From Bacteroidota bacterium (GTDB lineage: Bacteria; Bacteroidota; Bacteroidia; Flavobacteriales; Flavobacteriaceae), in NCBI GenBank assembly GCA_020161455.1, contig JAIUNZ010000001.1, forward strand, positions 310,001 through 374,000: DNA of 64,000 bases, written 5' to 3'. Each line of letters starts with the position of its first letter. The stretch's first letter is position 1. The notes under the pieces were generated by a model. The model was given only the letters and a program-made list of their open reading frames with translations. It searched no databases and had not been told where the DNA came from. This document shows positions 8,645 through 17,579 of the stretch, one piece after another. The position numbers and the translations under genes are program-made.

Positions 8645-9532
8645 ATGAAAAAAAATCATTACTTATTCCTGCTTTTCCTCGTAGCATTTTCTAGCTGTCA
8701 AAACAAAAAAGAAACACCTCAAGAAAGTAAACCACTTACTGTTGCCGATTTTCCAAAAGCAAATGCGAATCAAGAGTACATCGGTAGCTATATAGGTGTA
8801 CTACCTTGTGGCGATTGCGAAGGAATGGAAACCAAAATCACTATTAATGAAAACAATACTTACACCAAGTCTGTTCAATATTTAGGCAAAGGCACTAAAA
8901 TATTTGAACAAAAAGGCAGCTTTAGTTGGAACACATTGGGCAATGTAATACAGTTGAATGATGTCCAAAACGCTCCCAATCAGTATTTAGTTTCTAAAAA
9001 CAAATTGATGCAATTGGATTTAGAAGGAAACATTATTGCTGGAAGTCTTGCCAAAGAATACGAACTTGCCAAACAACCCGAAAGTACAACTTATATAGAA
9101 TCTGCTCAAAACGATGCTGAAAAAATAAATTTAAATAACAAACTAGAATCAACAGCTTCAATAGAAAAAGTAAATCCAGCCGATGGAAAATATACGTTAG
9201 CCGAAACCAAATGGAAGCTGCTTAAATTAAATGATAAAATTGTTAAACAAACTAATAACAAACCCAATTTTATCAAAATGAATTCTTCCGATGGAATGTT
9301 TTCTGCGTTTGCAGGTTGCAACAAAATGTTTGGAAGTTATGCCATGCCAAGTACAAATACAATATCTTTTTCGGATATTGGGGCTACTCGAATGGCTTGT
9401 CCCAATATGATTACTGAAGATACCTTTAGGCAGATGCTTGAAATGGTTACAAAATACAAACTTGAAAAAGAAACCTTAACATTTTATGGTTCTGCCAAAA
9501 CACCAATTGCTACCTTTGTAGCTATCAAATAA
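8645..9532 (+). CDS. Lipoprotein with NlpE-like and META domains
   Basis: A 295-residue predicted lipoprotein. The signal sequence ends at the lipobox FSSC with the modified cysteine C18. Residues about 45-110 match the NlpE N-terminal barrel and carry the CGDC pair (CXXC) that in NlpE is linked to copper and redox sensing at the outer membrane. Residues about 180-290 form a META/HslJ-type domain, including FAGCNKMFGSY and TRMACP. The fusion of the two domains is known in Bacteroidota. It likely acts in envelope stress sensing, but no ligand can be read. ruvX follows six bases downstream, so the two are probably co-transcribed. Confidence 0.85.
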   Translation: MKKNHYLFLLFLVAFSSCQNKKETPQESKPLTVADFPKANANQEYIGSYIGVLPCGDCEGMETKITINENNTYTKSVQYLGKGTKIFEQKGSFSWNTLGNVIQLNDVQNAPNQYLVSKNKLMQLDLEGNIIAGSLAKEYELAKQPESTTYIESAQNDAEKINLNNKLESTASIEKVNPADGKYTLAETKWKLLKLNDKIVKQTNNKPNFIKMNSSDGMFSAFAGCNKMFGSYAMPSTNTISFSDIGATRMACPNMITEDTFRQMLEMVTKYKLEKETLTFYGSAKTPIATFVAIK

Positions 9533-9538
9533 GTACTT

Positions 9539-9955
9539 ATGCCAAGAATTCTCGCCATAGATTATGGTTTTAAAAGAACTGGAATAGCCGTTACAGACGA
9601 ATTGCAAATCATTGCTTCAGGTTTAACTACCGTAGCTTCCAACACGGCAATTGCTTTCTTAAAAGACTATTTTTCAAAAGAAGATGTCATTAAAGTACTC
9701 ATTGGCGAACCCAAACAAATGAACGGACAGCCATCGGAAAGCACACCTATTATTGAAAAGTTTGTTGCTGATTTTAAGACAGCTTTCCCCGATATGAAAA
9801 TCGAACGCGTTGACGAACGATTTACTTCTAAAATGGCTTTTCAAACGATGATTGATAGCGGACTAAAAAAGAAACAACGCCAAAACAAAGGTTTGGTCGA
9901 TGAAATTGCCGCAACAATTCTGCTACAAGAATTCTTAACTCGCAAAATGATATAA
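9539..9955 (+). CDS. ruvX: Putative pre-16S rRNA nuclease / Holliday junction resolvase-like RuvX
   Basis: A 138-residue YqgF/RuvX protein of the RNase H fold. The N-terminal catalytic block RILAIDYGFKRTGIAV carries the first Asp. The middle GEPKQMNGQPSES and the late VDERFTSKMA and KGLVDEIAATILLQ supply the other acidic residues. Family members process the 5' end of 16S rRNA and have been proposed to act on Holliday junctions. The length is normal for the family. It begins six bases after the NlpE/META gene and is followed by mqo after 33 bases, all in the same direction. Confidence 0.93.
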   Translation: MPRILAIDYGFKRTGIAVTDELQIIASGLTTVASNTAIAFLKDYFSKEDVIKVLIGEPKQMNGQPSESTPIIEKFVADFKTAFPDMKIERVDERFTSKMAFQTMIDSGLKKKQRQNKGLVDEIAATILLQEFLTRKMI

Positions 9956-9988
9956 ATTCATTTTGGAATTTTCATTAATAACAAAAAC

Positions 9989-11464
9989 ATGGAACAACCT
10001 GATGTAATTCTTATTGGTGCCGGAATAATGAGTGCCACTTTGGGTGTTTTTCTCAAAGAACTACAACCCGATTGTATTATTGAAATCTATGAACGCTTAG
10101 ACCAACCCGCACTCGAAAGTTCAGATGCCTGGAATAATGCCGGAACAGGACATTCAGCCTATTGCGAGTTAAATTATACACCTTTAGTTGATGGAAAAAT
10201 AGACACTAAGAAAGCAGTTCATATTGCCGAACAATTTCAACTGTCTCGCCAGTTTTGGAGTTATTTAATAGATAACAATAAGCTACCTTCTCCCGATAAT
10301 TTTATTCATTCAGTGCCACATCTAAGCTTTGTTTGGGGCGATGAAAATGTAGCCTATCTCCAAAAAAGATATGAAGCCTTAGTTAAAAATCCTCTTTTTT
10401 CAACAATGCAGTTTAGCACCGATGTTGACCAACTAAAAGCTTGGATGCCATTAGTGATGCAAGATAGAAATGAAGACAAAAAATTTGCCGCAACCTACAT
10501 GCCGCTTGGAACAGATGTCAACTTTGGTGCATTAACTCGAAATCTTTTTGCCTATTTAGAAACGCTTGATGGTATAACCATTCACTACAACCACGAAGTA
10601 AAAAAAATTAAGCAGAAAAAAGACAACACTTGGCAATTAAAAGTAAAAGATATAGTCACAGGTGAAAAAACAAAACGAAAAACTAAGACCGTCTTCATTG
10701 GTGCAGGTGGCGGTTCACTATTACTTCTTGAAAAAGCAGACATAAAAGAAGGCGAAGGCTATGGCGGATTTCCTGTCTCCGGTCAGTGGTTAAAATGTAC
10801 CAACGAAACCATCATCGCCCAGCATAAAGTAAAAGTATATGGAAAAGCAACTGTAGGATCACCACCAATGTCAGTGCCCCATTTAGACACCCGAATTATC
10901 AACGGAAAGAAAGAATTGCTTTTCGGACCATTTGCGGGCTTCTCCACCAAATTTTTAAAGAACGGTTCCTATCTCGATTTGATTAAATCATTAGAATTTG
11001 ACAACATCATCCCAATGCTTTCTGCAGGTTGGCACAATCTTCCATTAACAAAATATCTGGTAGAACAAGTAATGCAATCCGATGAAGAACGAATCGAAGC
11101 ACTCAAAGAATATTTCCCAAACGCAAAACTTGACGACTGGAAACTATTAGAAGCCGGTCAACGCGTACAAATCATCAAGAAAGACAAAGAACTTGGCGGC
11201 ATACTAGAGTTTGGTACCGAAGTAATCACTACATCCGATGGCTCATTGGCGTGTCTATTAGGCGCATCGCCGGGTGCTTCTACAGCAGTAGCCATTATGT
11301 TAGAGATAGTACCAAAATGTTTTGCCAAAGAAATGCAATCAGAAGCATGGATTACCAAAATGAAACAAATCATTCCATCATTTGGTTACTCATTAAATGA
11401 TAACCCAGCATTATGCCAAGCCGTTATTAAGAAGACAAGCAAAACCTTAAATTTAGAGAAGTAG
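9989..11464 (+). CDS. mqo: Malate:quinone oxidoreductase
   Basis: A 491-residue FAD-dependent, membrane-associated malate dehydrogenase that passes electrons from malate to the quinone pool. The FAD-binding dinucleotide motif is at residues 5-19 (DVILIGAGIMSATLG). The family blocks NNAGTGHSAYCELNYTP and GEGYGGFPVSGQW are present, and the C-terminal LLGASPGASTAV is diagnostic for Mqo. There is no membrane helix, matching the peripheral enzyme. With menaquinone genes elsewhere in the window, menaquinone is the expected acceptor. It probably replaces or supplements an NAD-dependent malate dehydrogenase. Confidence 0.97.
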   Translation: MEQPDVILIGAGIMSATLGVFLKELQPDCIIEIYERLDQPALESSDAWNNAGTGHSAYCELNYTPLVDGKIDTKKAVHIAEQFQLSRQFWSYLIDNNKLPSPDNFIHSVPHLSFVWGDENVAYLQKRYEALVKNPLFSTMQFSTDVDQLKAWMPLVMQDRNEDKKFAATYMPLGTDVNFGALTRNLFAYLETLDGITIHYNHEVKKIKQKKDNTWQLKVKDIVTGEKTKRKTKTVFIGAGGGSLLLLEKADIKEGEGYGGFPVSGQWLKCTNETIIAQHKVKVYGKATVGSPPMSVPHLDTRIINGKKELLFGPFAGFSTKFLKNGSYLDLIKSLEFDNIIPMLSAGWHNLPLTKYLVEQVMQSDEERIEALKEYFPNAKLDDWKLLEAGQRVQIIKKDKELGGILEFGTEVITTSDGSLACLLGASPGASTAVAIMLEIVPKCFAKEMQSEAWITKMKQIIPSFGYSLNDNPALCQAVIKKTSKTLNLEK

Positions 11465-11479
11465 ATTTGAATTTTTGTT

Positions 11480-11487
11480 TACTTTTG
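11480..11487 (+). promoter_or_regulatory. -7 promoter element TACTTTTG for def
   Basis: A perfect TAnnTTTG box lies 45 bases before the def ATG, in the 68-base gap after mqo. The upstream TTG at the standard spacing is not clear. It supports a separate promoter for def. Confidence 0.45.
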
Positions 11488-11532
11488 CACTTTTAATAAG
11501 AAATCTAAAATCTAATATCGTAATTCAAGAAT

Positions 11533-12120
11533 ATGATTATCCCAATATACGGCTACGGTGAACCTGTTCTAAGAAAAGTAGCAATGGCAGTTACACCCGA
11601 CTATCCCAACCTAAAAGACATCATTGCAAACATGTACGACACAATGTATAACGCCTATGGAGTCGGACTAGCTGCGCCACAAGTAGGCATAGCCATTCGT
11701 TTGTTTACTATCGATACTTCTCCTTTTAGTGACGACAAAGATTTATCCAATGAACAACAAAACCAACTAAAAAACTTCAAAAAAACATTTATTAATGCAA
11801 AAATTCTAAAAGAAGAAGGCGAAGAATGGAGTTTTAACGAAGGATGTTTGAGCATTCCAGATGTTCGTGAAGACGTTTTCCGAAAAGAACAAATTACGAT
11901 AGAATATTGCGAAGAAGACTTTGTGATGAAAACCGAAGTCTATGATGGATTAATTGCTCGAGTTATTCAACACGAATACGACCACATTGAAGGAATATTG
12001 TTTACCGATAAAATCTCATCGCTAAAAAAAACATTAATCAAAAAGAAATTGCAAAACATCATGGACGGAAAAGCTTTTCCAGACTATCGCATGAAATTTG
12101 CTAACAAAAAAGGAAGATAA
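11533..12120 (+). CDS. def: Peptide deformylase
   Basis: A 195-residue metalloenzyme that removes the formyl group from nascent proteins. All three family motifs are intact. Motif 1 (GVGLAAPQ) is at residues 43-50. Motif 2 (EGCLSIP) is at 103-109 with the metal ligand C105. Motif 3 (HEYDH) is at 147-151 with the two His ligands and the catalytic Glu148. The C-terminal basic tail is usual for Bacteroidota. A -7 element lies 45 bases upstream. The DUF5606 gene follows after 41 bases and appears to have its own -7 box. Confidence 0.97.
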   Translation: MIIPIYGYGEPVLRKVAMAVTPDYPNLKDIIANMYDTMYNAYGVGLAAPQVGIAIRLFTIDTSPFSDDKDLSNEQQNQLKNFKKTFINAKILKEEGEEWSFNEGCLSIPDVREDVFRKEQITIEYCEEDFVMKTEVYDGLIARVIQHEYDHIEGILFTDKISSLKKTLIKKKLQNIMDGKAFPDYRMKFANKKGR

Positions 12121-12134
12121 TTTTTGAAATACTA

Positions 12135-12142
12135 TATATTTG
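12135..12142 (+). promoter_or_regulatory. -7 promoter element TATATTTG
   Basis: A perfect TAnnTTTG match lies 19 bases before the ATG of the DUF5606 gene. No matching TTG element at normal spacing was found, so it is a moderate call. Confidence 0.4.
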
Positions 12143-12161
12143 CAACCAATAAAAAAATAAG

Positions 12162-12647
12162 ATGAACGTAGAGAAAATACTAGCCATTTCAGGTAAACCT
12201 GGTCTATTTACTTTAAAATTACAAACCCGAACAGGATTCGTTGCAGAATCATTAATAGACGGAAAAAAAATTACCGTAGGATTGCGTAGCAACGTAAGCC
12301 TATTGAGTGAAATTTCCATTTACACCTATAGCGAAGAAAAACCTTTAGTCGAAATCATGCGTGCCATAGCCATCAAAGAAAACGAAGGACCAACACCAGT
12401 AACTACCAAAGACGATCCCGCTAAACTAGCAGAATACTTTACCCAAATCCTTCCAGAATACGACAAAGAAAGAGTATATGCGTCCGATATAAAAAAACTA
12501 ATCAATTGGTACAACCTGCTTCAAAGCAAAGGATTAGTTTCCAAAGAAGAACCCAAAGTAGAAAACGCAGAAACAATTAAAGAACAAGTAGTAGAACAAG
12601 TAAAAGAAGAAAAAACAACTAAGAAAGCTACTAAGAAAAAAGATTAA
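12162..12647 (+). CDS. DUF5606-type conserved protein
   Basis: A 161-residue protein conserved in Bacteroidota. Residues 1-75 (starting MNVEKILAISGKPGLFTL) look like a small beta-rich domain. Residues 75-125 contain the second conserved block, DPAKLAEYFTQILPEYDKERVYASDIKK. The last 35 residues are a disordered, Lys/Glu-rich tail. No catalytic motif, signal peptide or membrane segment is visible. It often follows def in this phylum, as here, which hints at a translation- or nucleic-acid-related role, but the function is unknown. It is followed by a strong hairpin terminator. Confidence 0.8.
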   Translation: MNVEKILAISGKPGLFTLKLQTRTGFVAESLIDGKKITVGLRSNVSLLSEISIYTYSEEKPLVEIMRAIAIKENEGPTPVTTKDDPAKLAEYFTQILPEYDKERVYASDIKKLINWYNLLQSKGLVSKEEPKVENAETIKEQVVEQVKEEKTTKKATKKKD

Positions 12648-12668
12648 TTCTTTTTCTTATATTTATTT

Positions 12669-12712
12669 TAAAAAGTCCATTGCACATTTGTAATGGGCTT
12701 TTCCTTTTTTAA
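12669..12712 (+). terminator. Rho-independent-like terminator after DUF5606 gene
   Basis: The stem AAAAGTCCATT (from about 12671) pairs, with one G-T, to AATGGGCTTTT (to about 12702), extended by three further pairs around a four-base loop. A T-rich stretch follows. It ends the def/DUF5606 unit just before the 21-bp repeat array. Confidence 0.75.
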
Positions 12713-12744
12713 GCACTTACCTTTCCCCTACTGATTTCGCCACT

Positions 12745-13143
12745 CCCGACAGCAATCTTTCCATTCCCAACGGCAATCTCTTCACTCCAGACGGCAACCT
12801 TTTCAATCCCGACGGCAATTTCTCCGTTCCCTATGGCAATCTCTCCGTTCCCGATGGCAATCTCTCCACTCCCGACGGCAATCTTTTCAATCCCGACGGC
12901 AATCTCTCCACTCCCGATGGCAATCTCTCAACTCTCGACAGCAATCTCTTCATTCCCGATAGCAATCTCTTCACTCCCGACTGCAATTTCTCCGTTCCCG
13001 ACGGCAATTTCTCCATTCCCGACGGCAATTTCTTCGTTCCCGACGGCAATTTCTCCGTTCCCGACGGCAATTTCTTCATTCCCGACGGCAATTTCTTCAC
13101 TCCCGACAGCAATCTCTCCATTCCCAACAGCAATCGTTTCAAT
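12745..13143. repeat. 21-bp tandem array, 19 units in perfect register
   Basis: Nineteen consecutive units, each exactly 21 bases, run from 12745 to 13143 without an indel; a degraded unit may precede them at about 12725. Units begin CCCGACGGCAAT in the commonest form and end CTCCATT or a close variant. The pentamer GCAAT, or GCAAC in unit 3, is kept in every unit. Most differences are transitions at a few fixed positions. Because 21 is a multiple of three and the unit lacks frequent stops, long frames open on both strands. On the minus strand the unit reads as a heptad such as NGEIAVG. These frames lack plausible starts, so I regard the array as non-coding. Confidence 0.95.
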
Positions 13144-13314
13144 CCAAATACCAAACATTTTTAATTCTTAACTCTTAACTTTTTCTATAAAATGTGGAAA
13201 ACCGTAAAATTTAGGAAAACCACTTATTTAGATTTGTTAATAACTAGATTACACACTTCGTTATAAATTGTAGGAAATTATTAAATTTGAAATTATTACA
13301 TACTATAGTAATTC
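13144..13314. promoter_or_regulatory. Spacer with -7 element TAAATTTG before the R-M gene
   Basis: An AT-rich spacer lies between the 21-bp array and the restriction-modification gene. It begins with a short TTAATTCTTAACTCTTAAC run. A perfect TAnnTTTG box (TAAATTTG) sits at 13282-13289, 25 bases before the ATG at 13315. A good TTG element is not visible. Confidence 0.4.
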
Positions 13315-14508
13315 ATGGCATTAAGTTGGAATGAAATAAAAGACCGAGCGCTTCGTTTTTCGAAAGAATGGGCAGATACTACCCGAGAGGAAGCGGATGC
13401 AAAACCTTTTTTGGATGCTTTTTTTAATGTGTTTGGCATTACCCGAAAAAAGATTGGAACCTTTGAACATAAGGTAAAAAAAATATCGGATGCCGATGGG
13501 TATATCGATTTGCTTTGGAAAGGTACTATTTTGATTGAAATGAAAAGCCGAGGTCAAAACCTTGATAAAGCATTTCAACAAGCCAAAGATTATACTCATG
13601 GGCTGAAACAAAATGAGTTGCCCAAATATATATTGGTGTGCGATTTTGATGAATTCAGGTTGTATGATACCGAAGAGCAAAAAACAATAACTTTCAAGTT
13701 GCACGAACTGATGGATAATGTGCAACACTTTGGATACATTATAGGGTATCAAAAGAAAGTGTATAAAGAACAAGACCCAGCCAATATTAAAGCAGCCGAA
13801 CTGATGGGAAAACTGCACGACAGATTGGAAGAAATTGGGTATGTGGGGCATCCGTTAGAGGTGTATTTGGTGCGCATTTTGTTTTGCTTGTTTGCCGAGG
13901 ATACCACTATTTTTAATAAAGAACAATTTGCCGATTATATAGTACAACGCACCAACGAAGACGGCAGCGACTTGGCGGCCAAAATTCAAGAGTTGTTTCA
14001 AGTACTGAATACGCCTGTTGACAAACGCTTTAAAAATTTGGATGAACAACTGAATGAGTTTCCGTATGTAAACGGAAAATTATTTGAAGAAGTATTGCCT
14101 ACCGCTAGTTTTGATAGCAAGATGCGCCAAGCGTTGTTGGATTGTTGCTACATTGATTGGAGCAAAATATCGCCGGCTATTTTTGGTTCCATGTTTCAAA
14201 GTGTGATGAACCCCAAAGAACGCCGCAATCTTGGAGCACATTATACCAGCGAAACCAACATTTTGAAACTCATTAAACCTTTGTTTCTTGACGAACTTTG
14301 GGCAGAGTTTGAAAGCATCAAAACCAATAAAAACAAACTCGCCGAGTTTCATAAACGCATTAGTACGTTGAAGTTTCTCGACCCCGCCTGTGGTTGTGGT
14401 AACTTCTTGGTGATTACCTATAGAGAGTTGCGTTTGCTAGAGTTGGAAATACTGCGGGCTACCTATAAAAGCGGACAAGGCGTATTGGATGTGAGCCAAA
14501 TTATTTGA
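13315..14508 (+). pseudogene. MmeI-like type IIG restriction-modification enzyme, N-terminal part
   Basis: These 397 codons encode the first half of a fused restriction-modification enzyme of the MmeI/type IIL group. A PD-(D/E)XK nuclease site is visible as D65, then E75-M-K77 in the stretch around DLLWKGTILIEMKS. A helical connector follows. The methyltransferase SAM motif PACGCGNF is at residues 357-364. The frame then ends at a TGA (14506-14508) immediately followed, in the same frame, by the rest of the methyltransferase. The nuclease and SAM site are therefore separated from the catalytic NPPF motif and target-recognition domain. Most likely a nonsense mutation of a full-length gene (about 955 codons); a sequencing error or two-part enzyme is possible. 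Confidence 0.85.
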
Positions 14509-16182
14509 TTGGATGTCGACATGATGGCGGGTATAGAATATGAAGAATTTCCGGCACGCATAGCCGAAGTAGCCATGTGGTTGATAGACCACCAGATGAA
14601 CCTGATGATTAGCAATGAGTTTGGGCAATATTTTGCGCGCTTGCCATTAAAGAAGGCGGCGAAGATTGTGCATGGTGATGCATTAGAAACCGATTGGCAA
14701 AGCTTATTAAACCCGGTAAATTCAATTGATGTAATTGCTAATCATACTAATATTTATTTAAGTAACGAACCTGTTTCAGAATATAAAATTGTAAATGTTC
14801 AAACCAATACTTTTGAGGTACACAAAAACAAAAAACCAGAACCTAAAAAAGAAATTAAGTTTGATTATATCATAGGTAATCCGCCTTTTATTGGTTCAAA
14901 TATCATGAGCCAAACACAACGCAATGCAATAGTTAAAGAATTTAATAATATACAAGGAAGTGGTGTTTTAGATTATGTAACAGGATGGTACTTAAAAGCT
15001 GCAAAGTATATACAAAATACTAAGACTAAAGCAGCATTCGTTTCAACAAACTCAATAGTACAAGGAGAACAAACCAGTATTTTATGGGGACAAATGATAA
15101 ATGTTTATGGAATAAAAATACATTTTGCACATCGTACTTTTAAATGGAGCAATGAAGCCAAAGGTAATGCAGCAGTATATTGTGTAATAGTTGGATTTGC
15201 AAATTATGACACTACTAATAAAAGAATATTTGAATATGAAGATATAAGAGGTATAGCTCAAGAACTTAAGGTAAAAAATATTAATCCATATCTAGTTGAC
15301 GCTAAAGATAATTTTATAGGTAAAAGAACAAAACCACTTTGTGATGTTCCTAGAATATTAAAAGGCAATTATTATGCAAAGAGCGAAGGTTTAATTATCG
15401 AAAAAGAGGATTTAGAATTTCTTGAAACAAATGAACCAAATGCAAAAAAGTATATAAAATATTTAATTGGAGCAGACGAATTTATTAATAATAAAAAACG
15501 CTATTGTCTATGGTTGGTTGATTGTCCACCAGACGAGTTAAGAAAAATGCCTTTGGTTATAGAACGTATTAACAGAGTGAAACAAGACAGATTAGGCAGT
15601 AGCGACAAAGCAATGCAAAAACTTGCCAATACGCCTACATTATTTCGTGAAACAAACAATCCTGATAGTTGCCTAGTAATACCTGTAGTGTCATCTGAAA
15701 TAAGAAAATATATTCCGATGGGTTTCATTGATAAAAATACTATATCTACAAATGGAAACTTGATAATGCCTGATGCTACTACATATCATTTTGGAGTATT
15801 AATGTCCTCAATGCATATGGCTTGGGTTAAAACAACTTGTGGTAGATTGAAAAGTGACTTTAGATATTCAAAAGATATCGTTTATAACAACTACCCATGG
15901 CCAGAACACCCAACCGAAAAACAAAAACAAGCCATAGAAGACAAAGCGCAAAAGGTGTTGGAGGTTAGAGCGAGTTTTTCCGAGAGTTCACTGGCCGATT
16001 TGTATCATCCGCTAACCATGCCACCAGCACTAGTAAAAGCCCACAACGAACTAGACAAAGCCGTTGATGCCGCCTATAGCAAACAAGACTTTAGCAGCGA
16101 AGCCAAACGCATGGAGTTTCTATTTGAGTTGTATGAAAAGTATACTGCGGGGTTGTTTGTGAAGGAGAAGAAGAAAATTTAA
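14509..16182 (+). pseudogene. MmeI-like type IIG restriction-modification enzyme, C-terminal part
   Basis: This is the in-frame continuation after the TGA, 557 codons to the stop at 16182. It contains the block GIEYEEFPARIAEVAMW, the N6-adenine methyltransferase catalytic motif NPPF (residues about 124-127 of this part), and a long C-terminal target-recognition and helical region. The first ATG is at 14521 and could reinitiate translation, but no clear ribosome site is seen. The middle (about 14720-15890) is distinctly more AT-rich than the flanking parts, which suggests replacement of the recognition segment by recombination. As it stands, this half lacks the SAM motif I and should be inactive alone. 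Confidence 0.82.
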
Positions 16183-16192
16183 ATTATAAAAT

Positions 16193-16333
16193 ATGGAAAC
16201 AATTAAAGCAATTAAACCTGGTCCGAAACCTAAGAAAGAAGATGGCACGCCTGATAAAAGAAGAAGAGTAACACCTGAAACAAAGCCAAAGCATCCAGGC
16301 TTAAAACCACATAAACATAAACCCGGGGATTAA
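16193..16333 (+). CDS. 46-residue Lys/Pro-rich peptide
   Basis: A short frame from ATG at 16193 to TAA at 16331-16333, ten bases after the end of the restriction-modification gene. The product is highly basic and proline-rich, beginning METIKAIKPGPKPKK and ending HKHKPGD, with no hydrophobic segment. It resembles a disordered nucleic-acid-binding tail rather than a toxin with a membrane helix. The tight spacing suggests co-transcription with the R-M gene. I do not recognise a family. Composition and spacing support coding, but its small size leaves real doubt. Confidence 0.5.
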   Translation: METIKAIKPGPKPKKEDGTPDKRRRVTPETKPKHPGLKPHKHKPGD

Positions 16334-16414
16334 AAATATTAAACTTAATGGAATAATTACATATAGCATATTTTATAAATGTTATAAATAGTCAATAACT
16401 TAAAATTATTAGAA

Positions 16415-17335
16415 ATGATTATCAATAAAAAAAGAATCGTAAATATTGAATTGTATTGGCATCTTATTGAAGATGAAAACGAGTTCTATATAGGTGTTAA
16501 TGATATTAACAGGTTCAATAATAAATTGACTCAAATTGGTTTTTCTCAAAATTTAGAGCTTGGAGAAACAATATTGCCAAAAATAGTTGGTCCAGTTACA
16601 AGATTTAATGCTGAAGGGAAAAATAACAAATTGAAAAATTTACCAAAAGAAACCGCTTATAGACAAGTAATGTGGAAATGGAAACAGTTTATAGGTGGTG
16701 GAAATTTTGAAGAAGTTGAAGAAGTAAGAGATGTCCCTTATGAAAGATATCAAGTTGAATTCATTCAACCACCTAGTGAAGAATTATCAATTGTAGAAGT
16801 TGATAATCAAAAAATGGTTTTATCATCAAGAATATTAAAGACAGAGGCTAATTCAATTAAAGCAAGAAACATATTTAACATTTTTTTTGAGATATTTGGT
16901 GAATGTATGATGTTAAATACCGACTTAAATAGATTAAGATTGCCAGAAATACAAAGAAAAAATTGGACAGTTTTACCACCAGGTGAATACCCTTTTGAAG
17001 CAATACAAGAACAAATTAATCATGGTCTTCAAGCTGTTAATAATAGGAATAGTAGAATAATTAAATACAGAATACAAAAGATTTCTAGTTTCGAACCAAA
17101 TTTTATTGCAATTGGAAATGGAGGATTTACTGGATATTGGATTTTTGGATTTCCAAATAACAATATTTTTTTACTTGAGAGTGTCTATCCTAATAATGCT
17201 ACCTATGCACTTGGTGAAAACTGGGAAAATATAAGTAGAATGACTAAGTCAGAAATATTAAGAAATGATTTTCATATTGCAAGAGTTGTACATAGATTAA
17301 GTTGGAATGAAGAAATAGATAGGCTTTTGAGATGA
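16415..17335 (+). CDS. Unrecognised 306-residue protein in the R-M island
   Basis: A 306-residue soluble protein with no signal peptide or membrane helix. The N-terminal part (1-110) begins MIINKKRIVNIELYWHLIED and is rich in charged and aromatic residues. The C-terminal part (about 190-306) contains LPPGEYPFEAIQEQI, then IAIGNGGFTGYWIFGFP and a run of aromatics around YALGENWENISRMTK. This looks like a compact alpha/beta domain, but I cannot assign it to a family with confidence. It starts 81 bases after the 46-residue peptide gene. Its position beside a restriction-modification gene makes a defence or mobile-DNA role plausible; this is inference from neighbourhood alone. Confidence 0.75.
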   Translation: MIINKKRIVNIELYWHLIEDENEFYIGVNDINRFNNKLTQIGFSQNLELGETILPKIVGPVTRFNAEGKNNKLKNLPKETAYRQVMWKWKQFIGGGNFEEVEEVRDVPYERYQVEFIQPPSEELSIVEVDNQKMVLSSRILKTEANSIKARNIFNIFFEIFGECMMLNTDLNRLRLPEIQRKNWTVLPPGEYPFEAIQEQINHGLQAVNNRNSRIIKYRIQKISSFEPNFIAIGNGGFTGYWIFGFPNNNIFLLESVYPNNATYALGENWENISRMTKSEILRNDFHIARVVHRLSWNEEIDRLLR

Positions 17336-17456
17336 TAAGTAAACAACTTAATTATTCGAAAATATTGCTAACATTAGACAAACTATAATTTAATAAGATA
17401 TATTATATTGTATATATTTTAATAATAAAACAAATTTTAAGTAAAATCAGTTAATT

Positions 17457-17579
17457 ATGAATGATAAAGAAAAACCACAGAAACCAACAAACGAATCAGA
17501 GAGACCAACTGATGGAGGTTCAACATTTATTACTTTGAATGATGAAACACCAGGTACAAATACCACAAACAAAGACTAA
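17457..17579 (+). CDS. 40-residue Thr/Asn-rich peptide
   Basis: A short frame from ATG at 17457 to TAA at 17577-17579. It encodes a polar, Pro/Thr/Asn-rich peptide beginning MNDKEKPQKPTNE and containing PTDGGSTFITLNDETPG. There is no hydrophobic segment. The last 60 bases overlap the 3' end of the reverse-strand membrane gene. It lies 121 bases after the 306-residue gene. The codon use is ordinary for the genome, but nothing else proves expression, and I recognise no family. Confidence 0.35.
   Translation: MNDKEKPQKPTNESERPTDGGSTFITLNDETPGTNTTNKD

Noticed and set aside
12745..13143. CRISPR array
   Set aside because: The 21-bp units are adjacent with no spacers and no cas genes are nearby.
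12831..13171. Long open frames on both strands over the 21-bp array
   Set aside because: The frames arise because 21 is a multiple of three; they have no plausible start and no non-repeat part.
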